Shown: piece by piece, positions 55,506 through 64,000 of the stretch
Numbering within the stretch: the stretch's first letter is position 1
Layout of the letters: every line of letters starts with the position of its first letter
Source of the DNA: Alitta virens
Lineage: Eukaryota; Annelida; Polychaeta; Phyllodocida; Nereididae
Assembly (NCBI GenBank): GCA_932294295.1
Contig: OW028580.1
Coordinates: forward strand, 6,362,874 to 6,426,873
Direction: 5' to 3'
Length of the DNA: 64,000 bases
Position numbers and translations under genes: made by a program
Notes under the pieces: generated by a model
Told to the model about the DNA's origin: nothing
Database searches by the model: none
Seen by the model: the letters and a program-made list of their open reading frames with translations, nothing else

Positions 55506-56248
55506 GCTAATATTTGTTAGTGTAACAGTATAATTACTATTATAGATAGATGTTGATAATAATCTGCTAATTTTACATGTATTCGTAATGACGAGATTTC
55601 AATGTACATGTATAATAAAATATAGCACATATCAGCCCCTTCACCATATAACCCATTTCATGCAATGAGATATGCACAGTAAATTAAATCATGTCTATCA
55701 AAAATGCACAAAAATGTGGTTTACCACCAACCCTTAATAATTCATGGCTCTTCACTGGAGACATACGACTTCCTTGTGACATCCTAAAGATGCTGTTGCC
55801 ATAGCAACGGAGGCAGGTGTTTCGGATGAAATTTGGGTGAATGTTCTGTAGCATAATGGCTGGATAGCATGATTTAGAAGTGTCACCAGAATCCTTGTTT
55901 TCATCAAAGAATAGAGCTGTTGTTTTGCATGTTGATGCTTAAGGCATAAATAAGACAGTCTACATTTGTACTTTTGTACGAAATACTGTGCAGTAGAACT
56001 TGGCCTTAAGACCACCTCACTATTAAGACCAGACCATTATGGCCAGCAAATTTTTGGAACCAACTCAGCTTCGACATTGCTTTATGAAAGGTTGATAAAT
56101 GTTTGACCAGTGGTATTTATTTAACTTTTACAATCAATATACTTTTGATATTTCACTGCAAAAAAAACAGGTGTGATTGATAGACAGAAAATGATATGCA
56201 TAGATAGACAGTCAAATCAACAGGTCTATTACATTTCATTCAGTAATG

Positions 56249-56254
<6 letters not shown>
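55506..56254. other. X-box site and FB17 trace; no gene
   Basis: GTTGCCATAGCAAC at 55795-55808 is a textbook RFX X-box. 55985-56070 is FB17 (CAGTAGAACTTGGCCTTAAG, CCACCTCACTATTAAGACCA). No supported gene. Confidence 0.45.
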
Positions 56255-56279
<25 letters not shown>

Positions 56280-56708
56280 AATAATAATATAACAATCATT
56301 TTATTCGCACAAAATTGTACAAGAACAGTTAATTTTATCTCATCTCATCTTATCTCATATTATCTTATTTGATCTTATCTTATCTTATTCGATCTTATCT
56401 TATCTCTTATCTCATCTTATCTTATTTGATATTATCTTATCTTATTCGATCTTATCTTATCTCTTATCTCATCTTATCTTATTTGATCTTGTCTTATCTT
56501 ACCTCATCTTATCTTATCTTATTTGATCTTATCTTATCGTATTTGATCTTATCTTATCTTATCGTATCTATCATCTTATCTCATCTCATCTTATTTAATT
56601 TAATCTTATCCTATCTTACCTCATCTTATCTTATCTTATTTGATCTTATCTAATCTTATATTTTCTTATCTTATCTCATCTCATCTCATCTCATCTCATC
56701 TCATCCCA
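56255..56708. repeat. (TTATC)n array with higher-order unit
   Basis: Two patches, 56251-56275 and 56337-56708. Pentamers TTATC/TCATC with a recurring TTATTTGATCTTATCTTATC word. The 94-codon open frame is repeat translation. Confidence 0.95.
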
Positions 56709-57699
56709 GTAATACATACAACTTACCACTAATAAAACATACAATGCTACATTTAGAAAAAAATAAGACAGAAAATCACTGTGTGCAAAGGTATGTCCAG
56801 TGCACAATCAAAACCTATGTTTATGTTGAGCCATCGGTCAATGAACTCTCTTTGATCACACGGCTGTAAAAATCACGCCATGAGAGCGTAAGGCGTACTA
56901 GCTAATTTATATGGTCATAATATTGATTGGGCTTTTGTGACTATATCATAGTTGTTTGCATAAACTGGGTCAATTTATTAGCACAATAAGTTTACAAAAT
57001 AGTTTGCAAATACCTGCAGTACACGTGGGATGTGGATGATAACAAAACTGATGCTGAAGTTTAATGACATTAAGTATTATGATAATTGTTTTTATGCAAA
57101 TTAGTAACTGTATTTGATGCAGTATAACCTATAAATACACAATTAATTGGAACCCCAGTTTTAGGACACCATGAAGCATAACATGTTTGGAATCTGGGTA
57201 TCTACTTGCATATCCTTATAACCTTCTTCCCAAATTGAAGACCACCTCACCATTAAGACCAGTTCTTCGTGCGAAGTTTTTTTCCATCTACTACAGTTTG
57301 CCCCAAATTAAAGACCACCTCACTATTAAAGCCAGCACATTTCAAATCTAGTTTTCATATTGTTCCTCCATATATGCAAAGATATTCTTTATCTTACTAC
57401 AGTTCGCCCCAAACTAAAGACAACCTCACTATTAAGACCAGTACATTTAAAATGTACAGTGCAGTCTTCATGATTCTTCCATATGCAAAGACATAAGCAG
57501 TGTCTACCATTCATGCAAACTCAAGAGTACTACATTTGGTTGAAATGCATGGAATACGTGGAATTGCATGTGGAATGGAGGCAGCCACAGTTCTCAGCCA
57601 AACAATGGAACAATGGTTGGCCAACAATGCCTCAGACCGTATAGACGTAGGGCCTGGCACTCGTTACGACCATCAACGTGCGAATGACGTTACGTGTAA
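56709..57699. other. FB17 copies; no gene
   Basis: 57150-57455 contains several FB17 units separated by unique sequence (GAAGACCACCTCACCATTAA, AAAGACCACCTCACTATTAA, AAGACAACCTCACTATTAAG). Nothing else recognised. Confidence 0.5.
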
Positions 57700-57837
57700 G
57701 CTGCTGCTGCTGCTGCTGCTGGTGTGTGCTACTGATGCGGAGAATCTTCTGCAGGATGCTGGGCCCTTGCAGAATCAATACATCCATGAGCTTGCTGGCT
57801 TGCTTGCTTGCTTGCTGCTGCTGCTGCTGCTGCTGCA
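57700..57837. repeat. Two (CTG)n triplet runs
   Basis: (CTG)7 at 57700-57721 and (CTTG)n then (CTG)8 at 57790-57837. The minus strand has one open frame through both, giving two polyglutamine runs joined by ASKQASKLMDVLILQG. It could be a low-complexity exon; there is no domain or splice evidence. Confidence 0.85.
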
Positions 57838-58932
57838 ACCGCATCATCATCTCAAAACTCCCTGCTGCTGTAGCTGATGCTACGGCTGCTGAGGCAGGAA
57901 TATGCTGTCAATTGATCATCATCATGTTCTTCTTCATCTTGTGCTTGTTGGCCTTTTCTATTTTTTCATCTTCTTTTTTATTTTTAGAAGAGAATTTCCA
58001 GGTTATTGTGGGTCATATAATCCTCCTTCTATGCTGCTACAAATTCTTAATATTTTTGCCAATGATGAACAATTGTCATTTCTATTCAGTCGTACATATT
58101 AGTACAATTCTTTGTATTGCTCCATCTCCTCCTCCTCCTCCTCCTCCTGTTCTTTCTTTCTGTCTTTCTGTCTTTCTCCAGCAATTTTCTGCTCTTCAGG
58201 GAACATTACCATTAAAACATCTTCATTCGGACACTCCTAGTTTCAGTTGTGAGGTCCGAGGGAAAACATGACAGCAGCACATCCGAGTTACAAAACTGAG
58301 ATCTTAATTGCTTTGTGGGCTTAATAGTGAGGTTACCTTTAGACTGGGCTATACAGTTCTTCCAAATTCTTATTGAAGTGGCATATCATTTGACTCCATG
58401 CTATGGATTTGTTTAATATTAGAGAAATTGACTAATTTCTCCATAGTTTATTCAATGCTACTTTAACTTTTTGACAATTTATTCTCTGATAACAATCTAT
58501 TTTTTCTTAACCCAAGAAGTATCGGACAACACCAACTCTTTACTAACCAACCGCCATGTTGCCTCAGCAACAAATTCGTTTCCTGGGAAACCAAGCAAAC
58601 TCTCGCGGCAAGTCACGCGTGGTGTCACAAAGTCTCGTGTGACGTGTTCGGCCCCCTAATCATGCTCCAATTTCGCCCAGTTTGACCTGTGCCATGTTAA
58701 TTAAGCCCCCCCCCCCCAACCACTAGGATCGCTGTGGTTGTTTTCATGTGATTACGTCAAATCAGTCTTCACTTGCAAGTCTTCATTATTCACAACAGAA
58801 GAGTGGGTTGGATTTTGTGGTCTTCTCCATTCATGTCAACACAAAAAAGCTCTGTTCTGTGTTGAGAATAATGAGCAGTTGATGTTTAATTTGAGTCAGC
58901 AGAATTGCTACATCATGAATCGGTGGTTCCAT
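57838..58932. other. No gene; short CTC run and an FB17 trace
   Basis: (CTC)8 at 58125-58148. FB17 trace at 58285-58345. CpG-containing GGCAAGTCACGCGTGGTGTC at 58600-58619 has promoter-like words but no clear site. Confidence 0.4.
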
Positions 58933-59625
58933 CCTCTCCTCTCCTCTCCTCTCCTCTCCTCTCCTCTCCTCTCCTCTCCTCTCCTCTCCTCTCCTCTCCT
59001 CTCCTCTCCTCTCCTCTCCTCTCCTCTCCTCTCCTCTCCTCTCCTCTCCTCTCCTCTCCTCTCCTCTCCTCTCCTCTCCTCTCCTCTCCTCTCCTCTCCT
59101 CTCCTCTCCTCTCCTCTCCTCTCCTCTCCTCTCCTCTCCTCTCCTCTCCTCTCCTCTCCTCTCCTCTCCTCTCCTCTCCTCTCCTCTCCTCTCCTCTCCT
59201 CTCCTCTCCTCTCCTCTCCTCTCCTCTCCTCTCCTCTCCTCTCCTCTCCTCTCCTCTCCTCTCCTCTCCTCTCCTCTCCTCTCCTCTCCTCTCCTCTCCT
59301 CTCCTCTCCTCTCCTCTCCTCTCCTCTCCTCTCCTCTCCTCTCCTCTCCTCTCCTCTCCTCTCCTCTCCTCTCCTCTCCTCTCCTCTCCTCTCCTCTCCT
59401 CTCCTCTCCTCTCCTCTCCTCTCCTCTCCTCTCCTCTCCTCTCCTCTCCTCTCCTCTCCTCTCCTCTCCTCTCCTCTCCTCTCCTCTCCTCTCCTCTCCT
59501 CTCCTCTCCTCTCCTCTCCTCTCCTCTCCTCTCCTCTCCTCTCCTCTCCTCTCCTCTCCTCTCCTCTCCTCTCCTCTCCTCTCCTCTCCTCTCCTCTCCT
59601 CTCCTCTCCTCTCCTCTCCTCTCCT
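58933..59625. repeat. Perfect (CTCCT)n tract, 693 bp
   Basis: About 139 uninterrupted copies of CTCCT with no substitution that I can find. A pure polypyrimidine/polypurine mirror repeat. Open frames of 304, 253 and 240 codons (PLLSS and RRGEE repeats) run through it in several frames on both strands and are not genes. Confidence 0.98.
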
Positions 59626-59681
59626 GGCAAGTTGTTTTCAGTAGCGAGGTGAAATATGGAATCTAAAACAGAATAATAATT

Positions 59682-59814
59682 GATTCGTAATAGTGAGGTG
59701 CATTTAATAGTGAGGCAGTCTTGATATTGATGTGGTCTTAATAGTTAGGAGGTATTAATAGTGAGGTGGTCTTAATATAGTTAGGTTGTTTTATGCAATG
59801 GTTTCATTGTACCC
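59682..59814. repeat. FB17 copy
   Basis: TAATAGTGAGGTGCATTTAA, GTGGTCTTAATAGTTAGGAG, TAATAGTGAGGTGGTCTTAA, ending GGTTTCATTGTA, a decayed terminal repeat. Confidence 0.75.
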
Positions 59815-60530
59815 TAAAGTTGTCCTGACATATTTGATATTTACAAAAGCAGAAAATAGACCTTTCTCTCTGCAGATGAATCATTTGAATTACGTTTTTT
59901 CCATCTTATAATGAATCACATTTCCCCTTTTATCCACTCTGCACTTATTTTGGCATATCAGGCAAAATCTACATCTGCTTTAACAATTAACTGCGCAGTG
60001 TTATTTATGGCTGCTACAGATATTACATGAAGAACTCATCATTTTAAAGAGCTGAAATTTACTCCAAATAAATTCCACCAATGACGCCATTGTGCCATAA
60101 ATTCCCTTTGTCTTTGTCAATTGATCATTCTTCCAATCCATACACATTAAATTGGCATGTAAGACTATTAAAAATGTGACGTCAACAAAAAATGATGAAT
60201 GACGTCATTAAAACGTTCCAATTTTAAAGCGCCATTTTCGTCTTTGTTCGGGTTATTTGATGAGGGCGGTTATTGTTCATCTTGGAATGAAATCAATAGA
60301 ACATGGTTTCAATTGAGTTATGGAAATAATGGATTGATTTACAAAACCCTTTGAATTCGAGCCTAAGTTTTTCTTACTAGTCTCTGAATCAGAACATTCA
60401 AAAGGTTCTATTGATAATAAACACTGAATTGTGATAATATACAGAGGCTAGACTACCCAGATTAGATCAATATCGATTGTCTAATCAAACAAGGACAATT
60501 TAATACGATCAGCACCTTGCAACAAGTCAA
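59815..60530. other. Repeat-poor; two TGACGTCA sites
   Basis: TGACGTCA at 60177-60184 and 60200-60207, 23 bp apart. CTTTGTCTTTGTC (SOX-like) at 60106 and GCGCCATTTTCG (YY1-like) near 60229. Candidate enhancer or promoter; no gene. Confidence 0.35.
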
Positions 60531-60587
60531 ATCCATAATCTAATGACTGATCCATAATCTAATGACTGATCCATAATCTAATGTCTG
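60531..60587. repeat. 19-bp triplication
   Basis: Three tandem copies of ATCCATAATCTAATGACTG at 60531, 60550 and 60569; the third has one substitution. Confidence 0.95.
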
Positions 60588-60864
60588 ATCAGCAGGCGGT
60601 GTGAAATTTGTAAATCCGCCATACTTCGTTGGCACTCAATCGGAGGAGTGTACAATCAAAACGGCAGGGCTTATTTTCGAAATATCGAACAGAAAATCTT
60701 TACGAATAACAGTGACATTTTCTACTTCATCGAGCTAATAAATCAAATGAAATTATTCTGACCATGTTGATCTGCTAAGATAGTCTTATCTAACGAAAGA
60801 AATTTGTTAATTTTATTATAGGCTATTGTATTTATATTGTATCTTATTGAATTTGTATTGTAAT

Positions 60865-60998
60865 GATAAAGGTCTGAAGCTTAGTCAGTATATGACCAGC
60901 TGCAGGCAGACGTAATAATGAGATGATAAGGTGTGGGTCCACACCATGTGACATTTACTCATGGATGGGGTATTTTACTTGCCCATCATAGACACACA
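60865..60998 (-). repeat. SINE-A copy
   Basis: GGTCTGAAGCTTAGTCAGTA, GCAGGCAGACGTAATAATGA, CATGGATGGGGTATTTTACT, CCCATCATAGACACACA. Confidence 0.8.
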
Positions 60999-61042
60999 AA
61001 TATACCACAAACAATATTAACAATACTGATCCAACTCTTCAC

Positions 61043-61138
61043 AATGTGGTACATGCATTTGCCTCGCTATTAAGACCACTTCAGCATTAAGGACAGGAAT
61101 TAGCATGGTCTTAATTGTGAGGTTTCATTGCATACGGA
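61043..61138. mobile_element. FB17 element, short fold-back
   Basis: TACATGCATTTGCCTCGCTA and TTAAGACCACTTCAGCATTA on the left; GGTCTTAATTGTGAGGTTTC and ATTGCATA inverted on the right. About 90 bp, almost only the two inverted arms. Confidence 0.65.
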
Positions 61139-62399
61139 TGAATGACATGCTGTTGTCATTTGATTGACACTTCAGTAATCAAAAGGGCAAGGGCCTAATT
61201 AGTTAACTGATGGCTAATTAGGCCCATTTTTGTGTGTTATTGTTTTACACTCATCTTAACACCTACCACCTTTAGTATTTGCAAAACCTTTGTGCTGTTA
61301 TTAACCAACATAAACAAGAGACCAGGGGGTCTGGATTCTACACAAGAAAGTTCACCTGGGAACATGTCAGGCACATTTTGTGGGTCTAAAGTTGCTGGAG
61401 CAAAAATGCCATCATGCGTTCTTTCAAATGAGCTGTTCCCATGACATAGTACCATGTGCTCTAAGCAGCAAGATTAGTTGCTCAAAGATAATAATTCGTG
61501 CATGAAAGCAACCAGGCTGTGCCTGCCTCTGAAATGCCCTCTATGTTGCTTTAGGCTTAATTTACTGCCAGAAATCCACCAGCTATTGTATTCAAATAGA
61601 CTCAAGAGCTAAGGAGCTAAGTAGAAAAAATAGCATTGGTATGCACACCTGAAATTATGCTGTCATGAACGGGATATATAACAGAACACAAAACCACCAA
61701 AATAAACAAGTATGCACTCGAATAAGCAAATAACAAATTAGTTAAGTGGCACTTACCCGCTTGTAGCTGTTTTTGTTTTATGGCCCTTTTTGCTTGATTA
61801 TGCATATGCTTGCGATGATTACATTACACTTTCTGTAGGTATCTATGGTGTTTGCATCTATCTTTGCTTTATATTCGTCTCTGTTCCTCTGTCTGTCTTT
61901 CTGGCCTTTAGTCTGTGTTTGCCTAGATGACTTTATCTCTCTGTCTTTCTGGCTGTCTGGATGTCTGTCTGGCTCCTGATGTATCATTGCAAAGTAATTG
62001 ACATTACTACTGTCAGTCTGTCCGTTTTCATCTCTCTTACAGTTGTCTGTATGTATCGGCTAGTTTATATCTCCTTAACCCTGTCTGTATGTCTGTACCA
62101 GTCATGGAAAATGTATGCCCCACAGTTGTCTGTATATGTCTGCCATCTCTTTATCTATAACTCATGTATGTCCATGCCTGTCAATAGAACTATTTTTGTA
62201 CTGTAGATGAAAGCTGTTTTATCCCAGCTGTCTATCTATTCTTACTGTATGTCTTTCCTTGCATGATCTATCTGCTTATATAGCACAAGCTGTTTTTCCC
62301 AGCATCCTGTCTGCATTATAATTTTTTCCTGTTTTCTTTTTCCTCTCAGCTCATCCTATATCCTGCCACCCCCCCCCCCCCTTCCACGTCTTTTCGTTG
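61139..62399. other. No gene; CTGTCTGT-rich patch
   Basis: 61870-62260 is enriched in CTGTCTGT/CTGTATGT words. Opposed 70-72-codon frames at 61232-61455 lack domains. Confidence 0.45.
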
Positions 62400-62830
62400 C
62401 CTTCCGGGTAAATCAATTAGGCCAAGTAATTATATTAGCCATGAACGGTGTAATTGGTGAGGAAATTTAATTAACATCACAGGAATGTAGAGGCTTTTTT
62501 TCCAGGCTGCCATCTTTTTACATACAGTATCACAGGAAATTTGAATCAATATTTATGCCTCATGAATGGCCAACTGTCAGCAAGCACCGGAGTGGAAGTT
62601 ATTTAAACTTTCATCAGAGAGCCACCCTCTCTGAATTTTCCATTACCCGGGGGGCAAAAGTACACAGCGCACGGGAAGAGTGATTAAATTAGAAACACAT
62701 TTTACCCCCTAAGTAGAGAGAGACTGCCTGGCATTATCGTACACAGAGATAATTGAGCTTTTATGCCATGTTTTGTATGTATGGAACAGTAGTGGAAATT
62801 GACACTGGGCTGGGAGTAAGGCAATGAATT
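62400..62830. other. Repeat-poor; candidate conserved non-coding element
   Basis: Begins CCGGGTAAATCAATTAGGCC and continues with AAGTAATTATATTAGCCATG, GTGTAATTGGTG, AAATTTAATTAACATCACAG, CCAGGCTGCCATC and TTATGCCTCATGAATGGCCA. It has many homeodomain ATTA/TAAT cores and no simple repeats, unlike the flanks. The texture is that of a developmental enhancer. Conservation is untested. Confidence 0.35.
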
Positions 62831-63041
62831 TGAAATTATTGCATTGGTGGACAATATCAAGCTCTGGAAATACGGTGTCTTTCTTTTTTCTTTTTTTTTT
62901 ATCAATTTCTTTCAAAACTAGTAGCATATTCTCGCACTACAGAAACAGCTCAAAATACAGGATAACATCACTGTTAAGAACACCCATTGGCATCACTGAA
63001 ATGCATGGTCGTTATATCAAGGTTATAGTTACCCCAGAATA

Positions 63042-63048
63042 CTATCTT

Positions 63049-63081
<33 letters not shown>

Positions 63082-63092
63082 TTGTCTATCTA

Positions 63093-63153
<61 letters not shown>

Positions 63154-63352
63154 GTCTATCTGTCTATCTGTCTATCTATCTGTCTATCTCTCTATCTGTC
63201 TATCTATCTATCTGTCTGTCTGTCTATCCTATCTATCTAGCTTTCTGTCTATCTAGCTATCCTATCTATCCATCTATCCATTTATCCATTTATCCATCTA
63301 TCCATCTATCTATCCATCTATCTCTATCTATCTGTATATATATCTATCGAAA
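63042..63352. repeat. (CTAT)n microsatellite with (TA)27
   Basis: CTAT/CTGT repeats interrupted by a pure TA run at 63097-63150; ends with CCAT/TTTATCC units. The 138-codon open frame is repeat translation. Confidence 0.97.
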
Positions 63353-64000
63353 TTGTCTAAATACTGGGTGATTTTAATACTGATGTTATATTGTACAATT
63401 AGCTTTTAATGTAGCAACAGGAGCTCTTAATTAATTCGGAATTATGTTAGAGAGCATTATTTTAAATATCAATGATGCATGGGTTCTACAAATATCAATT
63501 ATACGAGTATAATTCAATTCATATATGTGTTTTTGGTTTATGCCAGAATCATTTCCATGTCGTTAAATTTAAATTTCTTTAAATACAACAAAACTGGCAA
63601 TTATTTAAACTGAAACTCAATACAAAAAGGACGCCTCTCTCTCAAGACAACCTCGCATTTAAGATCACCATATTCTGGGTTCTTACTATTACATTTTACC
63701 TGGCTATTAAGACCACCACTGCTATGGCCGGAATACATACACCACTAGTATGCATAATGCTGAATATTTCTACAATAAAGTGAACTAGTAATCTTACTAA
63801 GGACACTGAATTATTAACACAGAAAGCCTAATAAAGCTGATTGAAGCTCATTGGCGCATCACTGAATTACATTACATCATGGTCTGTTCACATCAATGGA
63901 ATTATTGAGTAATCATAAATCCAGCTAGGTACATCTATGAATAATTTACCTAAAGCCCTGGCGCTCCAAACCTATTAGCATAATATAACATAAGCAAAAC
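63353..64000. other. FB17 trace; no gene
   Basis: 63640-63740 shows CAACCTCGCATTTAAGATCA and CTGGCTATTAAGACCACCAC. The rest is unassigned to the window end. Confidence 0.45.

Noticed and set aside
58738..59666. Open frames of 304, 253 and 240 codons (PLLSS and RRGEE repeats)
   Set aside because: Pure (CTCCT)n read in several frames on both strands.

Overview
This window looks like intergenic or intronic DNA from an animal genome, most likely a marine invertebrate. It is AT-rich and holds no long intron-free gene, operon or ribosome-binding signal. It carries tRNA-derived SINEs with target-site duplications (TSDs), LINE 3' ends with the WNSLP-type C-terminal tail, several families of short inverted-repeat elements, and an exceptional load of micro- and minisatellites. 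I cannot name the species from sequence alone. I found no host protein-coding exon that I would defend. Every long open frame lies in a tandem repeat or lacks any recognisable domain.

Names used below. SINE-A: about 20 copies; its tRNA-like head is seen best at 1-155 and 9283-9353, and its body carries a motif reading GACGTAATGATGAGATGATA on the strand opposite the head. SINE-B: six copies of about 150-200 bp, with a clear A box and B box and a (CA)n or (CCA)n tail; four have TSDs readable directly. MITE-1: about 120 bp, ends CCCAGATAGCATTCC. MITE-2: about 155 bp near-perfect palindrome, ends TACATGGCCAAATG. FB17: fold-back elements with TACAGTGRAACCTC-like ends, filled with degenerate 17-bp units (AAGACCACCTCACTATT), at about 20 loci.

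Layout. 0-16 kb: SINE-A copies, three MITE-1 copies or partial copies, two LINE tails and small minisatellites. 16-25 kb: SINE-B, GATA-type and pentameric arrays, a lone inverted-repeat element, and a region rich in E-box palindromes near 22 kb. 25.1-28.9 kb: one 3.7-kb array of a 10-bp unit. 29-38 kb: SINE-A on the plus strand, GATA/TTAC arrays, a CACTGGCGGATCC element, a third LINE tail and the cleanest FB17 array. 38-45 kb: a TATA-containing promoter candidate at 39.1-39.3 kb and relatively repeat-poor DNA. 46-55 kb: three SINE-B copies with TSDs, a cluster of three MITE-2 copies (one split by a SINE-B) and a second promoter candidate at 52.84-53.0 kb with three evenly spaced ETS sites. 56-64 kb: a TTATC array, a perfect 693-bp (CTCCT)n tract, FB17 copies and a motif-rich, repeat-poor stretch near 62.4-62.8 kb.

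The strongest candidates for something new are FB17, the SINE-B family with its nested insertions, the 10-bp array, the excess of palindromic TGACGTCA sites (11 counted by eye against about one expected), and the two promoter-like clusters. The window shows no gene set that acts together as a system.
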